NCBI GenBank assembly: GCA_947501615.1
Contig: CANMWK010000010.1
Span: 62,001-126,000 of the forward strand
Length of the DNA stretch: 64,000 nucleotides
Reading direction: 5' to 3'
Origin: an uncultured Tenacibaculum sp.
Lineage (GTDB): Bacteria > Bacteroidota > Bacteroidia > Flavobacteriales > Flavobacteriaceae
Position numbers and translations under genes: made by a program. Positions 46,795 to 56,334 of the stretch are shown piece after piece; the stretch's first letter is position 1; each line of letters starts with the position of its first letter. The notes beneath the pieces are model-generated. The model was not told where the DNA came from and ran no database searches. It saw only the letters and a program-made list of their open reading frames with translations.

Positions 46795-48360
46795 ATGTCT
46801 AGTAAACAATCTTATATTGTCCGTATTGCAGCAATTGTTGCATTAGGAGGATTTCTTCTTGGGTTTGATGCATCTGTAATTTCAGGTGTTATAAAATTTA
46901 TTGAACCTGAATTTAATTTATCAAAAATACAGTTAGGTTGGGCGGTAAGCTCAATAACATTAACAGCAGCTTTAGGAATGATGTTCGCCGGACCCTTGAG
47001 TGATAAATACGGAAGAAGAAAACTGCTAAAATATGCGGCATTATTGTTTACCATTTCTGCTATAGGATCTGCATTAGCAGGAAATTTCTTTTGGTTAATT
47101 GTATTTAGATTAATTGGTGGATTAGCTGTTGGTGTTGCACTAATAATTGCTCCTATGTATATTGCTGAAATTGCTCCTCCAGAAAAAAGAGGGCAGTTAG
47201 TTTCTTTTAACCAGTTAAATATTGTAATTGGTTTATCATTAGCTTTTTTTACAAACTATTTGATTTTAAAGTGGGGTAATTCAAATGCTGGTTGGGTAGA
47301 ATCGTTAGGTATAGGGAAATGGAATTGGAGATGGATGTTGGGGATTGAAGCTGTACCGGCAATATTATATTTCTTTGGTCTATTTATTGTCCCAAGGAGT
47401 CCAAGATGGTTAATGATTCAAGATAGAAAAGACGAAGCTCTTGAGGTAATGAAAAAAGTAGTTTCTGAAGATGAGGCACAAAATCAAATTAATATTGTTT
47501 CTCAAAGTATTTCTGATGATCAAAATAAGCCAAAATCTAAATTAAGCGACCTGTTTCATAAATCAATGAGAAAGGTGATTATAATTGGTTTAATAGTAGG
47601 TATATTTCAACAGATAGTAGGTATAAATGCAGTGTTGTTTTATGCGCCAATGATTTTTGAACAAACAGGACTTGGAACCGATGCTTCTTTTATTCAAGCT
47701 ATTTTTGTTGGCCTTACCAATCTAGTATTCACTATTGTCGCTATTTTAACAATTGATAAACTGGGGAGAAAGCCGTTACTACTCATCGGTATGACTGGTA
47801 TAGTTATTTGTTTAAGTATATTAACTTATGGGTTTAGTGCTGCTAAATTTTCCTTAGACAAGGAAACTATTACTAAGTTTTCGAAAATAGAAGGACTGAA
47901 TCAGGTTAACTTATCTCAACTTGAAGGAAAAACGTATCAAAACGATTTATCTTTCAAAGAAGCTGTTAAATCTGTTCTTGGAGAACAGTTATTTAAAGAT
48001 CATGGAACAGCAATAACAAATTCAGGAACACATATGAACACAATATTAATCCTTATCGGGATACTTGGGTTTGTTGCATCATTTGCTGTATCTATTGGCC
48101 CAGTAATGTGGGTGTTGTTCTCTGAGCTTTTCCCAAACAGAATTAGAGCTTTAGCAATATCATTTGTAGGCTTAATTAATTTAATTGTAGCCTTTTTGGT
48201 ACAGTTATTATTCCCTTGGGAACTGTCTAAACTAGGAAACACAACAACTTTTGCAATCTATGCTGTTTTTGCTGTAATAGGATTGGTTTTTGTTTGGTTT
48301 AAAGTACCAGAAACAAAAGGGAAGTCGTTAGAAGAGTTGGAAGAAATTTTAGTTAAATAA
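46795..48360 (+). CDS. MFS sugar porter of the inner membrane
   Basis: The product is 521 residues with twelve predicted membrane segments. Sugar-porter motifs are GPLSDKYGRRK in loop 2-3, PRSPRWLM at the end of the first half and PETKGKSLEELEE at the C-terminus. A hydrophilic insert of about 65 residues lies between helices 9 and 10 (SLDKETITKFSKIEGLNQVN onward). It probably imports neoagarobiose or monosaccharides from the periplasm, which fits the cytoplasmic location of GH117. Confidence 0.92.
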   Translation: MSSKQSYIVRIAAIVALGGFLLGFDASVISGVIKFIEPEFNLSKIQLGWAVSSITLTAALGMMFAGPLSDKYGRRKLLKYAALLFTISAIGSALAGNFFWLIVFRLIGGLAVGVALIIAPMYIAEIAPPEKRGQLVSFNQLNIVIGLSLAFFTNYLILKWGNSNAGWVESLGIGKWNWRWMLGIEAVPAILYFFGLFIVPRSPRWLMIQDRKDEALEVMKKVVSEDEAQNQINIVSQSISDDQNKPKSKLSDLFHKSMRKVIIIGLIVGIFQQIVGINAVLFYAPMIFEQTGLGTDASFIQAIFVGLTNLVFTIVAILTIDKLGRKPLLLIGMTGIVICLSILTYGFSAAKFSLDKETITKFSKIEGLNQVNLSQLEGKTYQNDLSFKEAVKSVLGEQLFKDHGTAITNSGTHMNTILILIGILGFVASFAVSIGPVMWVLFSELFPNRIRALAISFVGLINLIVAFLVQLLFPWELSKLGNTTTFAIYAVFAVIGLVFVWFKVPETKGKSLEELEEILVK

Positions 48361-48383
48361 TAGATAATTTAAAAATAGTAACT

Positions 48384-50534
48384 ATGATTTTTTTTCAAAG
48401 AAAATATATAGTATCACTTGTCATTTTAGCGACTTTGATAAGCTGTAAACATTCAAAAGAAATAAAAGAAGAAAAAAGTGATGAGCATAAATTAGTGCTT
48501 TTTGATTTTGAAGATGTACATCAAAAATTACGTGTAAAACCACAAGACGCTACTTTTGAATTTATTCAAGAAGAAAAGAATAACTATATAAAAGTTAATA
48601 ATGGTTTTACAATTAAAGAGCCAGGGGTTAAATTATTAGCAACTCAAAACTCACCATGGGATTTATCTTCCTATTTTCAAGTAAAAGCAGATGTTAAAAA
48701 TGTAGGTGAAGAAGACATTCAAGTAGAAATGTTTGTAGGTAACGATCCTAATTTATTGTTACGTTGGTATTGTTCTGATTATGTTGATTTAAAGCCAGGT
48801 GAAGCTAAAACAATAATTGTCGATTTAGCTTGGACTTCGTGGATAAATAAACCTCAAATAGCATTTAAAGGAATGAATGGAGCGCCTGGGAAAATAAAGG
48901 CTGATTTGACTAAGGTAACTGAGATTACTTTTAATTCTAGGTATGCAACAAAACGAAATGATTTTATAGTTGATAATGTAAGAGCAGTAGGAAAATATGA
49001 AGAGAGAACATCTGAAAATTTCTTTCCTTTTATAGATGAATTTGGTCAGTTTAAACATGTTGATTGGAAAGGGAAAATGCATTCAGAAGAAGAATTAGTA
49101 GCAACAGCGAATAAAGAGTTGGCAAATTTAAACACTAGTAAAGGAGCACCGAACATTGGAAAGTATGGCGGGTGGACTGCTGGACCTAAGTTAAGTGCTA
49201 CAGGTTTTTTTAGAACTGAAAAAATAGATGGTAAATGGTGGATGGTTGATCCTGAAGGTTATCTTTTTTGGACTGCAGGTTTAAATTGTGTATCGTCGGA
49301 TGCTGTATCTACAGGTATTACAGATAGAGAAGAATACTTTGCAAAAATGCCAGCAAAAGATGAAAAACTAGGGCAGTTTTATCAAGAGACTAATTTTGTT
49401 CCTAATCACGGATTCTATTTTGATAAAGTACCTTATACTACATATAATTTTTATCAGAGTAATTTGTATAGAAAATATGGAGATGAATGGAAAAGTAAAT
49501 TTCAAGATGTAGCTCATAAACGAATAAAAGATTGGGGGATGAACACTATTGGGTTTATGTCCGATTTTGGTGCTACTCGCCAGGGAAGAACGCCTTATGT
49601 TGGTTCTATTTGGATTAAAGAGACACCGAAGATAGTCGGATCTAAAGGGTATTGGGGACCAATGCATGATGTGTTTGATCCTAATTTTAGAAAAGCTGTT
49701 CAAGAATCAATTCTAGCACAAAAAGAAGGGGCTAATGATCCTTGGTGTATAGGTTATTTTATAGACAATGAGTTGTCTTGGGGATTATTAGGTTCTCTCT
49801 CTGTAGGAGCATTAAAAAGTCCCGAAACACAACCAGCAAAAATTGAATTTATTAGAGATTTAAAGAAAAAGTATCAAAAAATTGAAAAACTAAACAAAGT
49901 TTGGGGTGCTAAATATACTTCATGGGATCACATGCTTAAAGTGAAAGAATCGCCAAATGAAGAATTAGCAAAAGATGACTTAATAGCGTTTTATAGAAAA
50001 ATTGCAGATACTTATTTTAAGACTATTCATGAGGAAATTAAAAAAGTAGCTCCTAATCAAAACTATCTAGGTTGTCGTTTTGCATGGGCTAATAACGATG
50101 TTGTTTTATCTACTGCTAGCCAATATTTAGATATTATGAGTTTTAATAAATATGAATATAGTGTAGAAAAATTTTCATTACCTAAAGGTGTGGATAAACC
50201 AGTTATGATAGGTGAGTTTCATTTTGGTGCTAACGATAGAGGAAGTTTTCATGTAGGTGTAAAAAGAGCTAAAAATCAAGCTGAAAGAGGTCAGATGTAT
50301 CAAGATTATATTCAAGGAGCGCTAAGAAACCCATATATTATTGGAGCGCATTGGTTTCAATACATAGATGAACCGAATACAGGTCGTTTCGATGGGGAGA
50401 ATTACAATGTTGGTTTTATAGATGTATGCGATAATCCTTTTAAAGAGGTTATAGATAAAGTTAAAGAAACTACGTATTCAATGTATGAATATAGAGTTAA
50501 AAATAGTTCACCTCATCTCGAGGGTGCTAAATAA
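48384..50534 (+). CDS. GH50 beta-agarase lipoprotein, copy 1
   Basis: The product is 716 residues with a lipoprotein signal (SLVILATLISC, then KHSK). A CBM-like beta domain covers about 45-200. The GH50 TIM barrel begins near YGGWTAGPKLSATGFFR at about 255, with acid/base E463 (DNELSWG) and nucleophile E611 (GEFHFG). GH50 enzymes are exo- or endo-beta-agarases, mostly releasing neoagarobiose. The Lys after the lipid Cys, rather than an acidic patch, is compatible with a periplasm-facing anchor. It is the last gene of the 37326-50534 operon. A diverged homologue lies at 61463. Confidence 0.9.
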   Translation: MIFFQRKYIVSLVILATLISCKHSKEIKEEKSDEHKLVLFDFEDVHQKLRVKPQDATFEFIQEEKNNYIKVNNGFTIKEPGVKLLATQNSPWDLSSYFQVKADVKNVGEEDIQVEMFVGNDPNLLLRWYCSDYVDLKPGEAKTIIVDLAWTSWINKPQIAFKGMNGAPGKIKADLTKVTEITFNSRYATKRNDFIVDNVRAVGKYEERTSENFFPFIDEFGQFKHVDWKGKMHSEEELVATANKELANLNTSKGAPNIGKYGGWTAGPKLSATGFFRTEKIDGKWWMVDPEGYLFWTAGLNCVSSDAVSTGITDREEYFAKMPAKDEKLGQFYQETNFVPNHGFYFDKVPYTTYNFYQSNLYRKYGDEWKSKFQDVAHKRIKDWGMNTIGFMSDFGATRQGRTPYVGSIWIKETPKIVGSKGYWGPMHDVFDPNFRKAVQESILAQKEGANDPWCIGYFIDNELSWGLLGSLSVGALKSPETQPAKIEFIRDLKKKYQKIEKLNKVWGAKYTSWDHMLKVKESPNEELAKDDLIAFYRKIADTYFKTIHEEIKKVAPNQNYLGCRFAWANNDVVLSTASQYLDIMSFNKYEYSVEKFSLPKGVDKPVMIGEFHFGANDRGSFHVGVKRAKNQAERGQMYQDYIQGALRNPYIIGAHWFQYIDEPNTGRFDGENYNVGFIDVCDNPFKEVIDKVKETTYSMYEYRVKNSSPHLEGAK

Positions 50535-50555
50535 TGCACAAGTATTTATTGTTTT

Positions 50556-50582
50556 AAAGCTGTCTTATGGACAGCTTTTTTT
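50556..50582 (+). terminator. Rho-independent terminator of the agar-catabolic operon
   Basis: AAAGCTGTC (50556-50564) pairs with GACAGCTTT (50570-50578) around a 5-nt loop, followed by a T-run to 50582. It begins 22 bp after the GH50 stop. Confidence 0.94.
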
Positions 50583-50672
50583 GAATTGAAAAATAACTTA
50601 TAAATCATATTAATATTTAAATATAAATAATATATTTACATATAAATAAAAAGTGAAAATTAATAGGAGCAA

Positions 50673-53150
50673 ATGAAAAATATTAGTCAAGACGAAAAAG
50701 AGAAAATGAGCAGAAAAGGAGTTATTTCCAATGAAAAAATTGTTTTCGATTTAAGTGGTAATAATTGGCAAATGGAAGGTATTAGACCAGGTGAAGGAGT
50801 TAAAACTGGTTTTCACGAATTGAATTTTGATATTACAGGAGACTCATTTAATTGGATATATGCTAAAGTTCCTGGCGATGTTTATACAGATTTATGGAGA
50901 GCAGGCAGGTTAGAAGATCCACATTATGGAAGGAACAGTTTAAAAGCGAAATGGGTTCCAGAGAATGAATGGTGGTATAAACGTCAATTTGATGTTCCAA
51001 AAGAAATGTTTGAGAAAAGAATTCAATTGGTTTTTGACGGTGTAGATTTTGCTTGTGATGTTTGGTTGAACGGTGAATTTTTGGGGACTCATGAAGGAAT
51101 GTTTTCTAAATTTAAATTCGATGTATCAAAAATCATACGTTTTGAGAATCTACGTTTTGGAACTAATGTATTAATGGTACGTTTACATCCAGCACCTAGA
51201 AGGTACAGTCAAGTTGCTGGACGAAAACCAGCATGGCATGGTGATTATTGGGTAAGTTTACCTCCAACAGGTATTTGGAAACCTGTGTATTTAGAGGCTA
51301 TGGGTAATATTACTATTGAAGATACGTATGTTCATCCGACACTTACTTCTGAAAATTCAGCAAGACTTGGTGTTGAAGTCGAGTTAAAAAATCATACTGG
51401 AGGTAGTAAAAAAACAAATCTTACAGTAGAAGTACAAGGAGAGAATTTTGAATCAAAACCATATACAGTATCAAAAGAAGTTACCTTAACTGAAGGAGAA
51501 AATAAAGTTGAATTAGCTTTAGAAGTAGATGATGCTAAACTTTGGTGGCCTTGGGATTTAGGAGATCAAAATTTATATATAGCTAAGGTTACCATATCAG
51601 AAGGTGATAATTTGCATGATACAACTGAGACTACTTTTGGGATTAGAGAAATAGAAATGAAGCATAATCCTGGTTTTACTACAGATCAAGTAGAAAATCC
51701 TTGGACAGTAATGATTAATGGGAAACGCCATTTTATGCGTTCTGGAACTTGGGGTGGACCACCAGATATTTTTATGGGAAGAGCTCATAAAAGTAAATAT
51801 GAAGAGTTAATTCGATTAGCAAAAGAAGCAAACTTTAATAATTTAAGAATTTTTGGCTGGCATCCGGAGGAGATACCATATTTCTATGAATTATGTAATA
51901 GAGCAGGGATAACAGTTTGGCAAGATGTGCTACCGTTGGCTAGTTTGTCATTACCTAAAGATGAGGAGTTTAAAAAAGCTGTTTTTGATGAAGCAATAGC
52001 CTCTGTTAAAGAACAACGTAATCATCCATGTATCGTTTTATTAGAAGGTTCTGAAGAATTATTTATGACAGCTTCTGATCCGCAACACAACCTTAATTTT
52101 GTCAATGAATTAGGTGAAGCCATTAAACCATACACGTCTTTATATTACATCCCATCATCACCTTTAAGCGATGAGGTTGGGTTAAACCTTGGATTTAAAC
52201 CTAATGAAAGTTATCATGCAAATGATTTATTCTATGGAGAAGGTGAATTTGTAATGGAAGATTACTTTCCTAGTTTAGATTATGCAGTCATACCAGAATT
52301 AGCTATTTCATCTTGTCCAAATGTTGAAAGTATTAAGAAGTTTATACCTGAAGATGAAATTTGGCCACCTGGACCAAGTTGGGGGCATCATTGGACTGAT
52401 TTTGATGCATTACGAACACTGAATTTTGAGGTGTTAGGTGATCAATCGAGAGATGGTTTTGAAAAATTTGTTGAAGCTACTCAAATTGCACAAGGAGTAA
52501 TTTTTCAGTATGCATTAGAACATTTTCGAACTAGAAAACCTAAAACAAGTGCCATTTGTATTTGTCACTACATCACATTTGCTCCAGATATGAAATGGGG
52601 AATCGTAGATTATTATCAAGAGAAAAAAATATCCTTTGATTATGTAAAAAAAGCATACCAACCAGTTTTAATCACGATGAAACATTATGATAGACGTTGG
52701 TTGCCAGGTGAAGAGTTTAAGGGAGAATTATGGGTAGTTAACGATTATTATACAACGTTTAATAACTGTAAAGCAACTATTAAGTTTTTAAATAATAATA
52801 GAACGGTAATCAAACAAGAGTTTTATGATTTTGATGAAGTTATTGGAGATAGTTCTAGTAAATATGTTGATGTTTCTTGTATTGTTCCTGGTGAATTAGG
52901 AGATAAATTTTATGTAGAAATTAATCTTTTAGATGCGTATGGTAATGAATTATCAGCGAATGATTACATGTTATTAGTAGCCGATAAAACTAAAGATAAA
53001 AAAGAATTAAAAGCAATTGGTAAAGAAGCTTTTGATATTAAACAAAAATATGGCTGGGCTAATTACTTTAGATACTATCCGAGTTTAGGAGGTGAAGAAG
53101 GTTATAAAGAGGCAGATGAAGCAATGCCTGTTGCAAGAGGTTTTGAATAA
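50673..53150 (+). CDS. Cytoplasmic glycoside hydrolase family 2 enzyme
   Basis: The product is 825 residues without a signal peptide. Ordered GH2 domains are a jelly-roll (about 15-210, DFACDVWLNGEFLGTHEGMF), an Ig-like domain (about 220-330, LWWPWDLGDQNLY) and a TIM barrel (about 335-640). The acid/base site is atypical: the usual GNE is LEGSEELF, with E461 or E462. The nucleophile is E542 in VIPELAISSCPN. This pattern is closer to mannosidase/glucosaminidase-like GH2s than to LacZ. In this locus an exo-beta-galactosidase acting on imported oligosaccharides is likely but unproven. AGGAG lies before the ATG, and the gene has its own promoter region after the upstream terminator. Confidence 0.85.
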   Translation: MKNISQDEKEKMSRKGVISNEKIVFDLSGNNWQMEGIRPGEGVKTGFHELNFDITGDSFNWIYAKVPGDVYTDLWRAGRLEDPHYGRNSLKAKWVPENEWWYKRQFDVPKEMFEKRIQLVFDGVDFACDVWLNGEFLGTHEGMFSKFKFDVSKIIRFENLRFGTNVLMVRLHPAPRRYSQVAGRKPAWHGDYWVSLPPTGIWKPVYLEAMGNITIEDTYVHPTLTSENSARLGVEVELKNHTGGSKKTNLTVEVQGENFESKPYTVSKEVTLTEGENKVELALEVDDAKLWWPWDLGDQNLYIAKVTISEGDNLHDTTETTFGIREIEMKHNPGFTTDQVENPWTVMINGKRHFMRSGTWGGPPDIFMGRAHKSKYEELIRLAKEANFNNLRIFGWHPEEIPYFYELCNRAGITVWQDVLPLASLSLPKDEEFKKAVFDEAIASVKEQRNHPCIVLLEGSEELFMTASDPQHNLNFVNELGEAIKPYTSLYYIPSSPLSDEVGLNLGFKPNESYHANDLFYGEGEFVMEDYFPSLDYAVIPELAISSCPNVESIKKFIPEDEIWPPGPSWGHHWTDFDALRTLNFEVLGDQSRDGFEKFVEATQIAQGVIFQYALEHFRTRKPKTSAICICHYITFAPDMKWGIVDYYQEKKISFDYVKKAYQPVLITMKHYDRRWLPGEEFKGELWVVNDYYTTFNNCKATIKFLNNNRTVIKQEFYDFDEVIGDSSSKYVDVSCIVPGELGDKFYVEINLLDAYGNELSANDYMLLVADKTKDKKELKAIGKEAFDIKQKYGWANYFRYYPSLGGEEGYKEADEAMPVARGFE

Positions 53151-53156
53151 ACTAAT

Positions 53157-53187
53157 AACCAAGAAATCCTAAAGGGGTTTCTTGGTT
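53157..53187. terminator. Shared terminator hairpin between convergent GH2 and IclR genes
   Basis: AACCAAGAAA (53157-53166) pairs with TTTCTTGGTT (53178-53187). The hairpin fills the 38-bp gap between the two convergent stop codons and is likely bidirectional. T-runs are weak. Confidence 0.75.
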
Positions 53188-53188
53188 G

Positions 53189-53956
53189 TTAACTAGATAT
53201 TTTTAGTCCTATTGATTCATTAATTAAAGAAGATGCTTTTAAAATCTCTTCAATCATGAAATCACTAGAATCATGTTCTTTAGAAACATGAACTAAACTG
53301 GATATAGCTAACGCAGCAAAAAGTTCTGTTTTAGGGTTTCCAATGGGAACAGAAAGATCTGTAACGCCTAAATTTAAATCACTCTGTTGGAGAATAAATC
53401 CTTCGGTTTTAATCAAAGGCAATTGTGCTAAGAAATCTTGTTGTTCTACTGAAGTAAGATTTAAAAACAAATCATCATTTTTCAGTATCTCATCTCTTTT
53501 TTTAGTGCTTAAAAAAGATAAAATTAGTTTACCAGAAGCAGTTTTGATTACAGGGAACAGACTGCCTTCTTCAATAGATAAGGATACTGGGCCTGGACTC
53601 TTGGTTTGAGAAATAACCATCAATTTATTGTCTTTTACAATACTTAAATGACATGATTGATTTGTTATATGCGATAGTTTTTCCATGATAGGTTTAGCTG
53701 CATTAAGTAAACCATCAATTGGGCTATGACTATGTGATAATTGAAATAATTTTAAGGTTAATGAGAATTTTCCAGAAGATGAATTTTTAGCAATGTAACC
53801 TCTTTCTTCTAAGCAGACTAGCATTCTATAAAATTCATTAGGATTTCTTTCAATTCCCTTTGCTATTTCAACTTGAGATTGAGGTATCGCTTTACGAGAT
53901 AAATATTCTAAAATATCTAAGCCCTTATCTAAGGCAGGTGCGTTGTACTTACTCAT
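53189..53956 (-). CDS. IclR-family transcriptional regulator
   Basis: The product is 255 residues from the ATG at 53956. Twelve extra upstream codons are open but do not fit the family. A winged HTH covers about 5-65 (ALDKGLDILEYLSRKAIPQS, then YRMLVCLEERGYIAKNS). The IclR effector domain has FPVIKTASGKLILSFLSTKK and ALAISSLV. It is divergent from the solute-binding/CoA-transferase operon with only 60 bp between the starts, so it very probably regulates that operon and itself. Confidence 0.9.
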   Translation of the reverse strand: MSKYNAPALDKGLDILEYLSRKAIPQSQVEIAKGIERNPNEFYRMLVCLEERGYIAKNSSSGKFSLTLKLFQLSHSHSPIDGLLNAAKPIMEKLSHITNQSCHLSIVKDNKLMVISQTKSPGPVSLSIEEGSLFPVIKTASGKLILSFLSTKKRDEILKNDDLFLNLTSVEQQDFLAQLPLIKTEGFILQQSDLNLGVTDLSVPIGNPKTELFAALAISSLVHVSKEHDSSDFMIEEILKASSLINESIGLKISS

Positions 53957-53994
53957 AGGCGATAAAAGTATAACAAATGTTTTTAAATACAAAC

Positions 53995-54006
53995 GGTATG
54001 TTTACC
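53995..54006. promoter_or_regulatory. Candidate IclR operator
   Basis: GGTATGTTTACC has GGTA/TACC arms and lies in the 60-bp divergent promoter region between the IclR gene and the solute-binding-protein gene. IclR proteins bind short palindromes of this size. The match is weak. Confidence 0.3.
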
Positions 54007-54016
54007 TATACATAAA

Positions 54017-55168
54017 ATGATGAAAAAAAAACAAATACATTTAAAAGGAATTACTTGGAATCATAGTAGAGGTTTTACCTCTGTGGTAGCTACTGCACAA
54101 AGATTTCATGAATTAAACCCATCTATTGAAATTACATGGGAGAAAAGATCATTACAAGCTTTTGCTGATGAACCTATAAATGAATTAGCTAAACGTTACG
54201 ATTTATTGGTAATAGATCATCCTTGGGCTGGTTTTGCTGCGAAAACAGGAACAATTATTCCTTTAAATAAGTATTTATCAGCAGATTTTTTAAAAGATCA
54301 GCAGCAAAACTCTGTAGGGAAATCGCATGAAAGTTATGCTTATAATAATGACCAATGGGCGTTGGCTATAGATGCGGCAACACCCGTAGCAGCATACCGA
54401 CCAGATTTAATTGAAAAACGAAACCTTAAGGTTCCAAAAACGTGGAAAGATTTAGTTGACTTAGCTAAAAAAGGAATGGTAGCTATCCCTGGAATTCCAC
54501 AAGATACTTTAATGAGTTTCTACATGGTATGTTGTACCTTAGGGGAAGATGTATGTACAAGTAAGAATGAAGTGATTTCAGAAAAAATAGGGCTACAAGC
54601 ATTAGAAATCTTAAGAGAGTTAGGGGAAAATATTTCAGAAGAAAGTTACGATATGAATCCCATTCAAGTCTATGAAGCAATGACAAAATCTGATGATTAT
54701 GCCTACTCTCCTTTTGCTTATGGTTATTCTAATTATTCTAAATCGGGTTATGCTAGAAAAGTATTAAAGTTTTGTGATATGGTAAGTATTCATGGAAACC
54801 CATTAATCACAACATTAGGAGGTACAGGTTTAGCAATATCTTCTGAATGCGAACATGTAAAAGAAGCTATAGAATATGCAAGATTTGTTGGTGATCCAGA
54901 AACACAAAAAACATTATTCTTTAATAATGGAGGACAACCAGGGCATAGAGAAGCATGGAAAGATACGCGTGTTAATTATAATAGTTTAGATTATTTTAAG
55001 GATACATTGCCAGCGTTAGATAGAGCTTTTTTAAGACCAAGATATCATGGTCATATGTATTTTCAAGATAATGCAGGAGCTCCAATACGAGAATATATGA
55101 TGAAAGGTGGCGATGCTAAAAACCTCCTAAATAAGTTAAATGTTTTATACAAAGAATCTTTATTATAA
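54017..55168 (+). CDS. Solute-binding-protein-fold protein without a signal peptide
   Basis: The product is 383 residues and resembles ABC sugar-binding proteins of family 1 (ATAQRFHELNPSIEITWEKR, YDLLVIDHPWAGFA, then VPKTWKDLVDLAKKGMVAIP). The N-terminus MMKKKQIHLKGITWNHSRG leads straight into the first beta strand with no hydrophobic stretch, so it is predicted to be cytoplasmic. No ABC permease or ATPase genes are nearby. It heads the operon with the CoA-transferases (10 bp to the next gene). It may bind a sugar acid or CoA substrate as a sensor, chaperone or enzyme. The role is unknown. Confidence 0.8.
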   Translation: MMKKKQIHLKGITWNHSRGFTSVVATAQRFHELNPSIEITWEKRSLQAFADEPINELAKRYDLLVIDHPWAGFAAKTGTIIPLNKYLSADFLKDQQQNSVGKSHESYAYNNDQWALAIDAATPVAAYRPDLIEKRNLKVPKTWKDLVDLAKKGMVAIPGIPQDTLMSFYMVCCTLGEDVCTSKNEVISEKIGLQALEILRELGENISEESYDMNPIQVYEAMTKSDDYAYSPFAYGYSNYSKSGYARKVLKFCDMVSIHGNPLITTLGGTGLAISSECEHVKEAIEYARFVGDPETQKTLFFNNGGQPGHREAWKDTRVNYNSLDYFKDTLPALDRAFLRPRYHGHMYFQDNAGAPIREYMMKGGDAKNLLNKLNVLYKESLL

Positions 55169-55178
55169 ATAAAATCAA

Positions 55179-56333
55179 ATGGAGCCTATGTTGCCTTTGC
55201 AAGGAATTACTGTTTTAGAGTTTGCTCAATTTATGGCAGGTCCTTCTGCTGGTTTAAAATTAGCAGATTTAGGAGCTAGAGTAATAAAAATAGAACGACC
55301 AGAAAAAGGAGAGTCTGGTCGCCAAATAGCGATCAAAAACCTATTTATAGAGAATGATAGCTTGGTGTTTCATACCATTAATAGAAACAAAGAGTCATAT
55401 GCAGCTAATTTAAAAGATCCTCAAGATTTAGAAAGAATAAAAGAATTAATTACCAAGGTGGATATTATGACGCATAATTTTAGGCCAGGCGTAATGGAGA
55501 AGATAGGATTAGATTATCGAACGGTTTCCAAAATTAATCCTAGAATAATTTATGGAGAGGTAACAGGTTATGGAAAAAAAGGACCTTGGGCAAAAAAACC
55601 AGGACAAGATTTACTATTACAATCGCTTTCTGGTTTGAATTTCTTAACAGGTAATCAAGAACAGGCGCCAACTCCTATGGGAATTGCAGCTGTTGATATG
55701 TTTACGGGAGCACATTTAGCGCAGGGAATTTTAGCAGTTCTTTATCAAAGCCTGATCACAAAAAAAGGAGCTAAGATATCTGTTAGTTTATTAGAGTCGG
55801 CATTAGATATTCAATTTGAGGTATTAACGACCTACTTAAATAACAATAACAAAGAACCCCAAAGAGCTAAAAATGGTAATGCGAATGCTTTTTTAGCAGC
55901 ACCATATGGAATTTATAAAACAGCAGATCGCTACTTATCTATTGCTATGGTACCATTAGATAAATTATTCCATATCATAAATGAAGAGTTACCACTAGAG
56001 TTTCAAAAAGAGAACGATTGGTTTTTTAAAAGAGATGAAATTATGGAGTATTTAGGAACGATTTTTAGCAAAAAAACAACCAAAGAATGGTTAGCAATTT
56101 TAGAAAAGGAAGATGTTTGGTGTTCTGATATTTATAATTATGAAGAACTTTTAAATCATGATGGTTATAAGGTGCTTCAAATGGATCAAGAAGTTGAAAC
56201 TATAAAAAATGAGAAGGTAAGAACTACACGTTGTCCTATACGAATAGATCATCAGCGAATTTTTGCAAGTAAATCAGCACCTAAAGTAGGAGAACATACA
56301 GCAATCATTAATCAAGAATTTAATCTAAACTAA
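55179..56333 (+). CDS. CaiB/BaiF family III CoA-transferase, copy A
   Basis: The product is 384 residues. The N-terminal signature is [20 protein letters not shown], and the catalytic Asp is D173 in [16 protein letters not shown], matching the Asp169 position of formyl-CoA transferase. Family III enzymes move CoA between carboxylic acids. Copy B follows after 1 bp and is about half identical overall. A 38-bp stretch (55259-55296) is identical at the DNA level to 56412-56449. The two may form a heteromer or act on successive acids. The acid substrate is unknown. Confidence 0.9.
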   Translation: MEPMLPLQGITVLEFAQFMAGPSAGLKLADLGARVIKIERPEKGESGRQIAIKNLFIENDSLVFHTINRNKESYAANLKDPQDLERIKELITKVDIMTHNFRPGVMEKIGLDYRTVSKINPRIIYGEVTGYGKKGPWAKKPGQDLLLQSLSGLNFLTGNQEQAPTPMGIAAVDMFTGAHLAQGILAVLYQSLITKKGAKISVSLLESALDIQFEVLTTYLNNNNKEPQRAKNGNANAFLAAPYGIYKTADRYLSIAMVPLDKLFHIINEELPLEFQKENDWFFKRDEIMEYLGTIFSKKTTKEWLAILEKEDVWCSDIYNYEELLNHDGYKVLQMDQEVETIKNEKVRTTRCPIRIDHQRIFASKSAPKVGEHTAIINQEFNLN

Positions 56334-56334
56334 T

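Noticed and set aside
37326..50534. Carrageenan or porphyran specificity of the locus
   Set aside because: No sulfatase gene and no GH82, GH150 or GH29 gene is visible in the window. The gene set fits neutral agarose, although genes beyond 64000 could change this.
53957..53992. Twelve-residue extension of the IclR protein
   Set aside because: It is hydrophobic and unlike IclR N-termini, and it would occupy part of the divergent promoter.
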